A stretch of DNA of 64,000 nucleotides from Nitrosomonas sp. (GTDB lineage: Bacteria > Pseudomonadota > Gammaproteobacteria > Burkholderiales > Nitrosomonadaceae). The stretch spans positions 1 to 64,000 of the forward strand of contig JAJHPK010000010.1 of NCBI GenBank assembly GCA_020890945.1. Reading direction: 5' to 3'. The notes under the pieces are model-generated. The model was given only the letters and a program-made list of their open reading frames with translations, was not told the origin of the DNA and did no database searches. Of this stretch, positions 19,188 to 28,438 are shown piece after piece (positions within the stretch are counted from its first letter, which is position 1; every line of letters begins with the position of its first letter). The position numbers were made by a program, and so were the translations under genes.

Positions 19188-19993
19188 TCGACTCGAACAG
19201 TATAACAATGTTATCGATCAAAAATTTGCATGCCAGCATCAACGGTACCGGCATTCTTAATGGTATCGATTTGACCGTTAAAAGTGGAGAAATTCATGCC
19301 ATTATGGGCTTGAACGGTTCCGGTAAAAGCACTTTGGCAAAAGTGCTGGCTGGGCATTCCGCCTATGAAGTAACTCAAGGTACCATAGAATTCGAAGGAA
19401 AAAATCTATTGGAATTGGCACCTGAAGAACGTGCCCGTGCTGGTTTGTTTTTAGGCTTTCAATACCCTGTAGAAATCCCAGGTGTTGCCAATACACAGTT
19501 CCTTCGCCTTGCTTACAATACGATTCAATCGCAACGCGGAAAGGAAGAACTCGATCCGTTAGAATTTGATGATTTCGTTCGTGAAAAAATGAAATTGTTG
19601 GATATGAATCCTGATTTTCTGGATCGAAGCGTGAATGAAGGATTTTCAGGCGGCGAAAAAAAACGCAATGAAATATTGCAGATGGCGTTACTTGAACCAA
19701 AACTCAGTATTCTCGACGAGACAGATTCTGGACTTGATATTGATGCCTTGAAAATTGTCGCTAAGGGTGTTAATCAAATAATCAACAAAGATAATGCAAC
19801 GATATTGGTCACGCATTATCAGCGTTTATTGGATTACATTGTTCCTGACTTCGTGCATGTGATGCAAGCTGGCCGTATTGTCATGACGGGCGGGAAAGAA
19901 CTGGCAATGGAATTAGAAACACGTGGTTATGATTGGATCGGCTCGGATCAACGCAATGCCAAAAATCGGTTGACGGCTGGAGCACATGCATGA
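19184..19993 (+). CDS. sufC: Fe-S cluster assembly ATPase SufC
   Basis: A 269-residue ABC-type ATPase that drives conformational change in the SufBCD complex. Walker A is GLNGSGKST, the signature is [11 protein letters not shown] and Walker B ends in [12 protein letters not shown], with the Asp-Glu-Thr form typical of SufC. There is no membrane partner, as expected for this family. A second ATG at 19208 is possible, but the first overlaps the sufB stop (4 nt). Its own stop overlaps the sufD start in the same way. Confidence 0.96.
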   Translation: MIDSNSITMLSIKNLHASINGTGILNGIDLTVKSGEIHAIMGLNGSGKSTLAKVLAGHSAYEVTQGTIEFEGKNLLELAPEERARAGLFLGFQYPVEIPGVANTQFLRLAYNTIQSQRGKEELDPLEFDDFVREKMKLLDMNPDFLDRSVNEGFSGGEKKRNEILQMALLEPKLSILDETDSGLDIDALKIVAKGVNQIINKDNATILVTHYQRLLDYIVPDFVHVMQAGRIVMTGGKELAMELETRGYDWIGSDQRNAKNRLTAGAHA

Positions 19994-21300
19994 GTAATAA
20001 AGCAGCGAATAGCGGCGATTATCTTCAATATTTACTCAATTCTTGGTCCGCAAAATCGGCCGATAAATTATCGGGATTGAGTCAATTGCGCGCACGTGCC
20101 ATTGATTCTGTCAATACACAACGATTACCCAATAAACGTGATGAAGAGTGGCGTTTTACCGATATTTCTCCGTTGACGCAATTAGCTTTTCCGCCATCAC
20201 AGCAGCAATCAAAAGTGGTGCAAGCCAATGATCTTGAACAATTCTATTTGCCAGAGACAACCAACAGGTTAGTTTTCGTTGATGGTCATTATGCAGCAGA
20301 ATTATCGACCATTGCTGACGCACCAATACAAATGATTGGTAATTTGCCTGCCATGATGCGTTCGCGCGCATCGACGATCGAATCGCACCTCGGCCATTAC
20401 GCAAAAATAGATGGCAACGTTTTTTCCGCTTTAAATACGGCATTCTTGCGTGATTGCGCAGTCATTATTGTGCCCAAAAAAACGGTTATAGTTGAACCGA
20501 TACAGCTGTTATTTGTTTCGACACAAGAGGAAGTCAGTAGTTATCCGCGCTGTTTTGTTATCGCCGAGCAAGATAGTAAATTAACATTGATCGAAGATCA
20601 CGTATCGATTACTTCTGCGTCTTACATAACCAATACGGTCGCTGAAATTTGTTTAGCTGCTAATGCGCACGTTCAACATATTCGCATTCAACGTGATAGC
20701 CAACAAGCTTATCATTTGGCCAATTGCGCCGTATCATTAGCGCATGCAAGTCAATATCAATCGGTCAGTGTTTCGCTGGGATCTAAAATTTCCCGTTATA
20801 ACTTAGAAGTGCAATTGTCGGATGAAAATAGCGAATGCACGATTGATGGATTGACTTTGATTGCTGGACAACAATTATCCGATACGCATACCTGTATCGA
20901 TCACATAAAGCCGCACTGCACCAGCCATCAACAACATAAATGTATTGTGGATGAAACAGCGCATGCCGTATTTAACGGAAAAATTATGGTACGGCCACAA
21001 GCGCAACAAACGAACTCATCGCAATCGAGCCGAAATTTACTATTGAGTAATACCGCAAAAGTAGACACTAAACCACAATTAGAAATTTTTGCGGATGACG
21101 TTAAATGTGCGCATGGCGCAACGGTAGGTCAATTAGATTCCGAGGAAATATTTTATTTGGAAAGCCGTGGGTTATCCAAAGAAAGTGCTCGCAAATTGTT
21201 GACCTATGCGTTCGCTGCGGACATTATTCACCGTATTCCCGTTGCCTCTCTCCAGCAGCAATTGGAAAAAATTGTTCTTAACCAAATGCAAGGTGTATAA
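19990..21300 (+). CDS. sufD: Fe-S cluster assembly protein SufD
   Basis: A 436-residue partner of SufB and SufC in the scaffold complex. I start it at the ATG at 19990, which overlaps the sufC stop by 4 nt; the frame is open further upstream, but that part lies wholly within sufC. Family features: [12 protein letters not shown] near the N terminus, a divergent beta-helix core, and the conserved C-terminal segment [20 protein letters not shown] followed by [12 protein letters not shown]. Two nt separate it from sufS. Confidence 0.94.
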   Translation: MSNKAANSGDYLQYLLNSWSAKSADKLSGLSQLRARAIDSVNTQRLPNKRDEEWRFTDISPLTQLAFPPSQQQSKVVQANDLEQFYLPETTNRLVFVDGHYAAELSTIADAPIQMIGNLPAMMRSRASTIESHLGHYAKIDGNVFSALNTAFLRDCAVIIVPKKTVIVEPIQLLFVSTQEEVSSYPRCFVIAEQDSKLTLIEDHVSITSASYITNTVAEICLAANAHVQHIRIQRDSQQAYHLANCAVSLAHASQYQSVSVSLGSKISRYNLEVQLSDENSECTIDGLTLIAGQQLSDTHTCIDHIKPHCTSHQQHKCIVDETAHAVFNGKIMVRPQAQQTNSSQSSRNLLLSNTAKVDTKPQLEIFADDVKCAHGATVGQLDSEEIFYLESRGLSKESARKLLTYAFAADIIHRIPVASLQQQLEKIVLNQMQGV

Positions 21301-21302
21301 AC

Positions 21303-22562
21303 ATGCGCGCACCTAATGCTTCTTTAAAAACTAAGATTTCCTCTCACTTCGATGTAGAGAGCATTCGTGCAGACTTTCCTATTCTCGATATCAAAGTAAG
21401 CGACAAGCCTCTGGTTTATTTAGATAATGCGGCCTCCAGTCAAATGCCGCAAGCGGTTATCGACCGTTTGGTACGATATCAAACTGAACAGCACGCCAAT
21501 ATCCACCGTGCCGTCCATTATTTATCGGAGGTAGCTACTAGAGAATACCATCAAGCTCGTTGCACTTTGCAGCAATTTATTAACGCAAAGGAAGAGCGTG
21601 AGGTAATATTTACCAGTGGAACCACTGACGCGATCAATCTTGTCATGCATGGATATGGGCGGAAATTTCTACAAGCGCATGATGAAATCATTTTAACTAC
21701 ACTGGAGCATCATTCCAATATCGTACCTTGGCAAATGCTTGCCAAGGAAAAAGGCATAAAAATTCGCGTGGTTCCAATCAATGATCATGGCGAACTCGAT
21801 ATCGATGCTTATAAAAACCTGTTTAATAGCCGCACAAAATTTGTCGGCTTGATACATGTTTCGAACGCTCTCGGAACGATCAACCCAATTAAAGAAATGA
21901 TTGATTTTGCTCACCAAAGAGATGTTCCTGTCTTGATTGATGGAGCACAGGCTGCACCGCATATGGTTATTGACGTACAAGACTTGGATTGTGATTTTTA
22001 CACTTTCTCAGCCCATAAAATGTGTGGTCCTACCGGCATTGGGATTTTGTATGGTAAAGCAGCTTTATTGGAAGTCATGCAGCCTTTCAAAGGTGGCGGC
22101 GATATGATTACGTCGGTTACTTTTGAGGAAACAATTTATAACGAAATTCCACACAAATTTGAAGCAGGAACGCCTCCTATTGCGGCTGCAATCGGCTTTG
22201 GTGCTGCGATTGACTATCTGGCAGGTATTGGGATAGACCGGATTGGTCAGTATGAAGGTGAATTACTCGACTATGCGACCGAATCGATCAATGCTATTCC
22301 TGGTGTTAAAATTATCGGAACTGCTCAACATAAAACAGCAGTGGTGTCTTTTGTTGTTGATGGTATTCATCCACATGATATCGGTACGATCTTGAATCAA
22401 GAAGGTATCGCTGTTCGTACTGGACATCATTGTGCGCAACCTGTAATGCAGCGGTTCGATGTGCCAGCTACATCCCGTGCTTCGTTTGCGTTTTATAATA
22501 AAAAAACTGAAATAGATGCTTTGGTTGCCGGCATTCGGACGGTACAAAATATTTTTTTATGA
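21303..22562 (+). CDS. sufS: Cysteine desulfurase SufS
   Basis: A 419-residue PLP enzyme that removes sulfur from cysteine and holds it as a persulfide for cluster assembly. The PLP lysine lies in FSAHKMCGPTGIG and the catalytic cysteine in RTGHHCAQP (Cys377). Its substrate contacts (TLEHHSNIVPW) are typical of the group II desulfurases. It overlaps sufU by 4 nt, which fits a SufS-SufU pair; no sufE is seen in the window. Confidence 0.95.
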   Translation: MRAPNASLKTKISSHFDVESIRADFPILDIKVSDKPLVYLDNAASSQMPQAVIDRLVRYQTEQHANIHRAVHYLSEVATREYHQARCTLQQFINAKEEREVIFTSGTTDAINLVMHGYGRKFLQAHDEIILTTLEHHSNIVPWQMLAKEKGIKIRVVPINDHGELDIDAYKNLFNSRTKFVGLIHVSNALGTINPIKEMIDFAHQRDVPVLIDGAQAAPHMVIDVQDLDCDFYTFSAHKMCGPTGIGILYGKAALLEVMQPFKGGGDMITSVTFEETIYNEIPHKFEAGTPPIAAAIGFGAAIDYLAGIGIDRIGQYEGELLDYATESINAIPGVKIIGTAQHKTAVVSFVVDGIHPHDIGTILNQEGIAVRTGHHCAQPVMQRFDVPATSRASFAFYNKKTEIDALVAGIRTVQNIFL

Positions 22563-23044
22563 CACATACTAATTCTTTATACCAAGAAGTCATTCTGGAT
22601 CACAACAGAAAACCAAGAAACTACGGTAAATTGGAACAATCGAGTCACCAAGCAACGGGACATAATCCATTGTGCGGTGACCGTCTTGATATTACTTTGC
22701 ACGTTGATGGCGATCAAATCAGTGCGATTGCATTCCAAGGAGAATCGTGCGCGATTTGTAAAGCGTCGGCGTCATTGATGACCACCGCTGTTAAAGGAAA
22801 ATCGCGTTCACATGCAGAAACGTTGATACACGAATTTAGAGAACTTGCTACGGGAAAACTAGATCTCAATAATCCCCATCAACTAGGTCGATTGACGGTT
22901 TTTTCTGGTATACGTGATTTACCGACTCGTGTGAAATGCGCCATTTTGCCATGGCATACCTTGCAGGCTGCATTAAACTCTATATCTACTGTTTCTACTG
23001 AAAATAGTAAAGATTCAGCGAATACAGCTTCCAGTAACGCATAG
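22559..23044 (+). CDS. sufU: SufU-type zinc sulfurtransferase
   Basis: A 161-residue IscU-like protein. It has the SufU arrangement: HNPLCGDRLDI with the first Cys-Gly-Asp, then GESCAICKASASLM, and a late Cys in TRVKCAILPWH. In Bacillus SufU a zinc is bound by these residues and the protein accepts sulfur from SufS rather than serving as a scaffold. Start overlaps the sufS stop. The C-terminal 20 residues are Ser/Thr/Asn-rich and look unstructured. The gene closes the operon before a hairpin terminator. Confidence 0.92.
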   Translation: MTHTNSLYQEVILDHNRKPRNYGKLEQSSHQATGHNPLCGDRLDITLHVDGDQISAIAFQGESCAICKASASLMTTAVKGKSRSHAETLIHEFRELATGKLDLNNPHQLGRLTVFSGIRDLPTRVKCAILPWHTLQAALNSISTVSTENSKDSANTASSNA

Positions 23045-23053
23045 TTTTTTGAC

Positions 23054-23086
23054 GCCTATCTTTGATCGATTAACGATAGGCTTTTC
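23054..23086 (+). terminator. Terminator after sufU
   Basis: A 7-bp GC-containing stem (23054-23060 with 23075-23081) with a 14-nt loop, followed by TTTTCATTT. It separates the SUF operon from the nfu gene. Confidence 0.7.
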
Positions 23087-23112
23087 ATTTAAAATTAAAA
23101 TCCATTATCTAA

Positions 23113-23673
23113 ATGCCTAAAATTGCTGACATTGAAGGTACACCGAATAGGAATGCATTGAAATTCATTCTTAAAGAACCGCTGACCTGGGGTGTGGCGC
23201 GATCTTACGATAATGCTGAAACGGCTAAAGACGACCCTCTCGCTTCTGCCCTGTTTGATATTGATCATGTAACCAATGTTTTTTATATCGACCAATGGAT
23301 TACTGTCACGCAAGATGGCGAAGCCAATTGGCAAGATCTTGCACGTGAAATTGCCGATCCAATTCGTGCGGCACCTGCCGCTGCGGCACAATCTGCAGAA
23401 ACAGTCGCAGCAGCGAGCAGTGTATTAGAGAATTTAAGCCGTGAAGATCAGTTAAGGCTAGAAAAGATAAATGTTTTATTAGATGAAGAAGTCAGACCAT
23501 ATTTACAGAACGATGGCGGCGATCTGCACGTACTGGCGCTAGAAGGCAATATTTTACGTATCCACTACCAAGGCGCTTGCGGAACTTGCCCAAGTTCGAT
23601 CTCGGGCACCCTCAGAGGAATCGAAAATATGTTGCGAACACTTGAACCTGATATCCAAGTGATCGCCGTTTAA
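23113..23673 (+). CDS. Nfu-type Fe-S scaffold protein
   Basis: A 186-residue protein with an N-terminal Nfu_N domain (about residues 10-85, NALKFILKEPLTWG) and a C-terminal NifU-like domain (about 108-186) carrying the cluster-binding CGTCPSS motif. A short Ala-rich linker joins them. This is the domain order of the mitochondrial NFU1 type, used as a late carrier of [4Fe-4S] clusters. It lies just after the SUF operon but behind a terminator, so it may have its own promoter. The stop lies 19 nt from the end of the convergent efp gene. Confidence 0.9.
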   Translation: MPKIADIEGTPNRNALKFILKEPLTWGVARSYDNAETAKDDPLASALFDIDHVTNVFYIDQWITVTQDGEANWQDLAREIADPIRAAPAAAAQSAETVAAASSVLENLSREDQLRLEKINVLLDEEVRPYLQNDGGDLHVLALEGNILRIHYQGACGTCPSSISGTLRGIENMLRTLEPDIQVIAV

Positions 23674-23692
23674 AATTTTGAATTTTTAGAAA

Positions 23693-24256
23693 CTAGATAC
23701 GTTTTCTAAATTCGTTATTGTGAGGATCAATTTCGATCTTATCGCCGATTTCGACAAAGGCTGGTACCTGAATTTCAAAGTTAGTTCCTAACAGTCTTGC
23801 TGGCTTCATGATTTTTCCGGTGGTATCGCCGCGTACAGCAGGTTCTGTATATTCAATCTCACGCACAATACAATTGGGCAATTCAACTGAAATGGCTTTA
23901 TCCCCATAGAAAGTAACCTGACAAACGTCTTCCATTCCGTCAATGAGGTAATTAATCACATCTGCCATATTCTCCGCTTCAACTTCAACCGGGTTGTATT
24001 CTGAATCCATGAAAACATACAGCGGATCGGCAAAATAGCTGTAAGTACATTCTTTTTTATCGAGTACGACCAATTCAAACTTTTCATCGGCTTTGTAAAC
24101 GGTTTCGGTCGTGGTACTGGAAAAAAGGTTTTTCAGTTTCATTTTGACGACTGAAGCATTACGGCCAGATTTGGTAAATTCCGCCCGTAACACCACCATC
24201 GGATCATTACCAACCATTACCACATTACCTGAGCGTAGTTCCATTGCAGTCTTCAT
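23693..24256 (-). CDS. efp: Elongation factor P (Arg32 type)
   Basis: A 187-residue translation factor that rescues ribosomes stalled at polyproline. The modified tip of domain I reads FTKSGRNAS, placing Arg at residue 32. This marks the branch of EF-P activated by rhamnosylation rather than beta-lysylation. The matching enzyme gene, earP, lies 87 nt upstream on the same strand. Three beta-barrel domains and the family length are intact, ending HNNEFRKRI. Confidence 0.96.
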   Translation of the reverse strand: MKTAMELRSGNVVMVGNDPMVVLRAEFTKSGRNASVVKMKLKNLFSSTTTETVYKADEKFELVVLDKKECTYSYFADPLYVFMDSEYNPVEVEAENMADVINYLIDGMEDVCQVTFYGDKAISVELPNCIVREIEYTEPAVRGDTTGKIMKPARLLGTNFEIQVPAFVEIGDKIEIDPHNNEFRKRI

Positions 24257-24343
24257 AATTTCAGTTCCAAATTAAATAATCAATTGATATTGTGGCCATG
24301 ACAATTTCGTAAAGACCCTAACACCAAGTTAAAAAGGGCTAAA

Positions 24344-25477
24344 TTATAGCTGATTCTCCACAAATTGCACCAGATTCGATGTTAAATGCTGCTGTTTTGA
24401 CAATTGTTCAAACCAGGTCTTATTATATTTTTTGAACGATTCGGTCAATGAAAAAAAATGTAATAAAACCTTTCCATCGATCTCACCGCGACCATTCCAG
24501 TAATACCACAACTGCTGCACAGAATTCTTCATGTCAGACGGCATAGTCAGTGTGTACAGATCCAAAAACGCATCGAGTTTTTGCCAATGCGCTTGATCCG
24601 TTTGCGGATAGATATTCCAGATAAAGGAGTTAGCCGCATACTGCGCTCGCACAAAAGAATCCTCGCCCCGAACAAAATTAATATCGCAACTGCAAAGCAA
24701 TCGGTCATAGTCAGTCTGATCAAGAAACGGAATGATGAAGATGGTCAATCGCTGAAGTTGCATTTGTAGACCGACTTCATAATGCGAATAATTCAATAAT
24801 TGAGTGATTCGCTGAGCGATTTTTCCATCAGGCACGATGAGTAAAATTGGGACGGTCGATTCTGCCAGATGTTTTATTAAGCTATCTAGCGGTGCTTGAT
24901 CATAGCAAAATAAAGAAATGTAAATACTGTCGGGGCAATTTGTTGGAATATCCAATCGTTGCAGAAATGCTTGTCGTTGAAAAGCATCTTGCTGCGACGG
25001 ATAGTTTTTTTCTCGGATTAATCCCCCTGTGCCTGCTACAAAACCGGGGAAGAAACATGTTTTCACTAACCCAGAACTCGGATGTGGCGAGGGAATGGCA
25101 TGATAATGTTTTACCCAAGGTTCCGCGCTCAGATACTCTAAATTAATCCAAACCGTTGAATCATTTTGTTGCATTTTACGTAAATAATTTTCGGGCAATT
25201 GGCATGCGAAGGCTTCAATGACCACTTCGGCAGGTTCGATTTGCTCAAATACCGCGATGTCATTTGACCAGAAACATACCTCGATTCCTTGAATCGTTTG
25301 ATAGGATACATTGGTTTTTACCGTCGGTTCTAAACGGGCAAAACGCTGTAAATCATTTACCCATAATCGAACGGTCTGTCCATATTCATGCGAAAGTTGT
25401 CGGCTTAAACGCCAGCACACACCGATATCGCCGAAATTATCGATGACGGTACAAAATATATCCCAGCGCCGAGGCAT
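24344..25477 (-). CDS. earP: EF-P arginine rhamnosyltransferase EarP
   Basis: A 377-residue GT-B glycosyltransferase that transfers rhamnose from dTDP-rhamnose to Arg32 of EF-P. The N terminus (RRWDIFCTVIDNFGDIGV) carries the two aspartates at 13 and 17 that are important in the characterised enzymes, and the C-terminal half has the nucleotide-sugar segment CDINFVRGEDSFVRAQ. It is next to efp in the usual arrangement. The dTDP-rhamnose pathway (rmlABCD) is not in this window and must be elsewhere. Confidence 0.95.
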   Translation of the reverse strand: MPRRWDIFCTVIDNFGDIGVCWRLSRQLSHEYGQTVRLWVNDLQRFARLEPTVKTNVSYQTIQGIEVCFWSNDIAVFEQIEPAEVVIEAFACQLPENYLRKMQQNDSTVWINLEYLSAEPWVKHYHAIPSPHPSSGLVKTCFFPGFVAGTGGLIREKNYPSQQDAFQRQAFLQRLDIPTNCPDSIYISLFCYDQAPLDSLIKHLAESTVPILLIVPDGKIAQRITQLLNYSHYEVGLQMQLQRLTIFIIPFLDQTDYDRLLCSCDINFVRGEDSFVRAQYAANSFIWNIYPQTDQAHWQKLDAFLDLYTLTMPSDMKNSVQQLWYYWNGRGEIDGKVLLHFFSLTESFKKYNKTWFEQLSKQQHLTSNLVQFVENQL

Positions 25478-25518
25478 GTTTATTATTCGATTCGAAAAAA
25501 CGACGCACGTCGGAAAAA

Positions 25519-26856
25519 TTATTTCTCAACGACGGTAGCAAAAACATCGTGTGCATCCGATCGGGTAATTTTGACCGTGATGAAATCTCCTGGCTGACCG
25601 CAATTTTCTTGTTCAACATACACGACGCCATCGATTTCCGGGGCGTCCGCACTGCTTCTAGCGATCACTTGTCCATCGACCACATCATCAATCATGACGG
25701 TCATCGTTTTGCCAATTTTACTGGCGAGGCGATTGCGGCTAATTTCTTCTTGCAATTGCATAAAACGTTGATGACGCTCTTCTTTAATTTCGTCAGCAAC
25801 TGGATTGGGCAGCGTATTTGCTGCGGCGCCCTTTACCGGAGAATAGGTGAAACAACCGACTCGATCGAGTTGTGCTTCTTGCAAAAATTCGAGCAACTCT
25901 TCAAACTCGGCTTCTGTCTCACCAGGAAATCCTACGATAAACGTGCTTCGTAAGGTAATATCCGGACATATTTCACGCCAGCGCTGAATTCTAGCCAAAT
26001 TATTCTCGGCATTTGCCGGTCGCTTCATGGCTTTCAGTATGCGTGCATTGGCATGCTGAAACGGTACATCTAAATAAGGCAAGATGCTGCCTTGCACCAT
26101 CAAGGGAATGATTTCATCAACATGGGGATAAGGATAAACGTAATGCAAACGCACCCATACGCCCAACGAGCCCAGTTCTTGTGATAATTCGGTGAGTCGC
26201 GTCTTGATCGGCCTGCCTTGCCAGAATCCAGTACGATATTTAATGTCGACACCATAAGCACTGGTATCTTGAGAAATAATCAATAACTCTTTCACCCCCG
26301 CATTGACTAAATGTTCCGCTTCTTGCATGACGTGATGAATCGGACGGCTCACTAAATCGCCACGCATGGAGGGAATAATACAAAAGGTACAACGGTGATT
26401 ACACCCTTCGGATATTTTGACATACGCATAATGTCGCGGTGTTAAACGAATTCCCTGCGGTGGAATCAAGCTCGTGTATGGATCATGTGGCTGCGGTAAA
26501 TGCGTATGTATCGCCGACATGACTTCCGGCAATGCTTGTGGCCCAGTTACGGCAAGCACTTGGGGATGTGCTTTTTTTACCACCTCACCATCTTCTTTGG
26601 CGCCTAGGCAGCCTGTTACAATAACTTTACCGTTCTCCGCCAACGCCTCGCCGATGGCATCGAGTGATTCTTCCACAGCACTATCAATGAAGCCACAGGT
26701 ATTGACCACTACCAAATCGGCATCTTGGTACGAAGGCGATATTTCATATCCTTCTGCGCGTAATTGCGTTAAGATTTGCTCTGAGTCGACGAGCGCTTTA
26801 GGACAACCGAGCGAAATGAAGCCGATTTTTTGTGAAGCTGATTTTAATGATGTCAT
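25519..26856 (-). CDS. rimO: Ribosomal protein S12 methylthiotransferase RimO
   Basis: A 445-residue radical-SAM enzyme that adds a methylthio group to Asp of ribosomal protein S12. The N-terminal UPF0004 domain carries auxiliary-cluster cysteines ([29 protein letters not shown]). The radical-SAM motif is CNHRCTFC, followed by the TRAM domain at the end ([18 protein letters not shown]). Length matches E. coli RimO (441). Two radical-SAM/Fe-S clusters make it a client of the SUF system encoded upstream. Its start lies 30 nt from the divergent EndoU-like gene. Confidence 0.96.
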   Translation of the reverse strand: MTSLKSASQKIGFISLGCPKALVDSEQILTQLRAEGYEISPSYQDADLVVVNTCGFIDSAVEESLDAIGEALAENGKVIVTGCLGAKEDGEVVKKAHPQVLAVTGPQALPEVMSAIHTHLPQPHDPYTSLIPPQGIRLTPRHYAYVKISEGCNHRCTFCIIPSMRGDLVSRPIHHVMQEAEHLVNAGVKELLIISQDTSAYGVDIKYRTGFWQGRPIKTRLTELSQELGSLGVWVRLHYVYPYPHVDEIIPLMVQGSILPYLDVPFQHANARILKAMKRPANAENNLARIQRWREICPDITLRSTFIVGFPGETEAEFEELLEFLQEAQLDRVGCFTYSPVKGAAANTLPNPVADEIKEERHQRFMQLQEEISRNRLASKIGKTMTVMIDDVVDGQVIARSSADAPEIDGVVYVEQENCGQPGDFITVKITRSDAHDVFATVVEK

Positions 26857-26886
26857 TTAAGAGGCACAGTGGAAAAATAATAGAAT

Positions 26887-27447
26887 ATGGATAAGCATAC
26901 GATCAAATATGCGTTAATCGTAATTTTACACTTACTAGCCCTTGCACCTCTAACGCTTTTTGCACAAATTGACTGTGAGACATTGCCACGCATCGCTTTT
27001 TTACCGGATGATTTGAAAATTAATCAGCAGCATATTTTTTGTGGTGAGTGGGATCGGGATCGGCCGAAAGGCTTCCATGCACAACCGCATGGTACAAATC
27101 CTTCGTCCGTTGCGCGACTCTTTATACAAAGCAAACCTAATAAAGCAGGCGTTTATACCATTCGTTGGAAACATTCTCGAAATCCCAGTAGGGAAAAGTT
27201 TTCTTCGATGTTTCCCGATCAATGTAGCCAGCAGCAGGTTTTGAATTCGATACAGTATGCAAGCCGACATGAAATACCCTGTCCTTCGAATTCGCCCGGT
27301 TGGCTTCAGTGTGGAAGAAATAAGCCGTCGGCTGTTTCCCAAAAAGACGACTTGCCGTATTGCAGTAACAACGATACATTCTTTACAATAGGCCTTGCGT
27401 TTGATCGCAAGGGAATAATCAATACCGCTTTTCCTTTTTTCGAATGA
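26887..27447 (+). CDS. Secreted EndoU-like nuclease, probable toxin
   Basis: A 186-residue protein with a signal peptide (residues 1-26, cleavage near LFA) and a mature part that resembles the bacterial EndoU nuclease family (PF14436). The likely catalytic residues are His49 (HIFCGE), His64 (KGFHAQPHG) and Lys104 (REKFSSMFP), and the closing strand INTAFPFF is in keeping with the fold. Six cysteines in the mature chain suggest disulfides outside the cytoplasm. The next gene overlaps by 4 nt and encodes a small acidic protein, the usual toxin-immunity layout. EndoU proteins in other systems cleave RNA. Delivery by simple Sec export, without a polymorphic-toxin carrier, would be unusual. Confidence 0.7.
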   Translation: MDKHTIKYALIVILHLLALAPLTLFAQIDCETLPRIAFLPDDLKINQQHIFCGEWDRDRPKGFHAQPHGTNPSSVARLFIQSKPNKAGVYTIRWKHSRNPSREKFSSMFPDQCSQQQVLNSIQYASRHEIPCPSNSPGWLQCGRNKPSAVSQKDDLPYCSNNDTFFTIGLAFDRKGIINTAFPFFE

Positions 27448-27761
27448 CTATCGACAATACTTTTAGTTGGCCAGGTTATCATCCTGAAGAAGCTGTGCAT
27501 CGCTTAATCGCCGCTTACCTAACCATTGATATTCAGCAGAATATCAAAGAAACTCGCGCTTTACTGCGCAAAATTGATGCTGTTGGCGCACGAAAAATAC
27601 CCAATTGGGAACGTATCGGCAATGCGTATTTTTTGCGCGTGTATCCAGAGTATGTTCAGATCGAGGAAGAATTCTCGGATGAAGTCGATCTGCCAGAAAA
27701 AATACCGTTGCCTTTATTTAAAAGCGCGCTACTTTCTTGGCAGAAACACATTTCGACATAG
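27444..27761 (+). CDS. Small acidic protein, probable immunity partner of the EndoU-like nuclease
   Basis: A 105-residue cytoplasmic protein without signal peptide, starting inside the stop of the EndoU-like gene (4-nt overlap). It has a helical N-terminal part (PEEAVHRLIAAYLTID) and an acidic stretch (QIEEEFSDEVDLPE) followed by IPLPLFKSALLSWQKHI; such Glu/Asp-rich strands are common in nuclease inhibitors. I do not recognise the family with certainty. The immunity role rests on the coupling to the nuclease gene and on size. Confidence 0.6.
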   Translation: MTIDNTFSWPGYHPEEAVHRLIAAYLTIDIQQNIKETRALLRKIDAVGARKIPNWERIGNAYFLRVYPEYVQIEEEFSDEVDLPEKIPLPLFKSALLSWQKHIST

Positions 27762-27772
27762 CTGATGATGTT

Positions 27773-28438
27773 CTATTGTGGATTTTCATAATCGATCCCA
27801 GTCATATTTCCCGCCATTTTCTTTTCCCTGATTTCTTTTATATTTCCTAATTGATTTAAACGATTGGCTGTATCTTCGATTAATTCATTAAGCTTGCTGG
27901 ATGAATCGGCTGATAATGTTTGATTTCTTTCAATTTCTAATTGGAAGTATTGAAGATTATTGAGAAAATTTCCGGTGATATGTTGCACCGTTAGCATGGT
28001 CGATTTTAATACTTTTAACTTCTCGTTTTGAATTTCTGCATCGCGTAGTGATTGTAGAATTTGCAAGTGTTGTTGATGGAGTTGATGATCTTTGTTGCGC
28101 TGTTTTAAAGCCAGGATAGCGGTTACCCAAATTGCAAAAATACTTAATGCGCGATTGGCAACAACTTGATATTTCAAAGCATCACTCAAAGGCGATCCCC
28201 AATAGCCCAATAAAACAAAAACCGTGCAGGCTGTTGCAGTAATCAGCGTGAAACGGTTTTCGGGAGATTTTAATGACACCAGCACTACCGCCACATAAGC
28301 CACACCCGCAGCGATTCCAAGCGGAGTTACCAGATCAATCGTTAGAATAACGATGGCAAGACAACTGCAAGTGAAATATAACTTTCCAGTGGTGTTGTCA
28401 ATGAATGCAGCATTGATCAAATCATTATTGTTTTTCAT
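27773..28438 (-). CDS. Membrane sensor-like protein coupled to cbbR
   Basis: A 221-residue protein with about four membrane segments (residues about 20-115) and a cytoplasmic helical tail (about 120-200). The tail reads like the dimerisation helix of a histidine kinase (MLTVQHITGNFLNNLQYF, with a His), but there is no ATP-binding domain, so it cannot be a kinase alone. Its start overlaps the stop of cbbR by 4 nt, so the two are cotranslated. It may feed a membrane or redox signal to CbbR, or be a degenerate kinase. No function is known to me. Confidence 0.65.
   Translation of the reverse strand: MKNNNDLINAAFIDNTTGKLYFTCSCLAIVILTIDLVTPLGIAAGVAYVAVVLVSLKSPENRFTLITATACTVFVLLGYWGSPLSDALKYQVVANRALSIFAIWVTAILALKQRNKDHQLHQQHLQILQSLRDAEIQNEKLKVLKSTMLTVQHITGNFLNNLQYFQLEIERNQTLSADSSSKLNELIEDTANRLNQLGNIKEIREKKMAGNMTGIDYENPQ

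Noticed and set aside
23113..23391. Antisense open frame within nfu
   Set aside because: Shadow of the well-supported Nfu gene.
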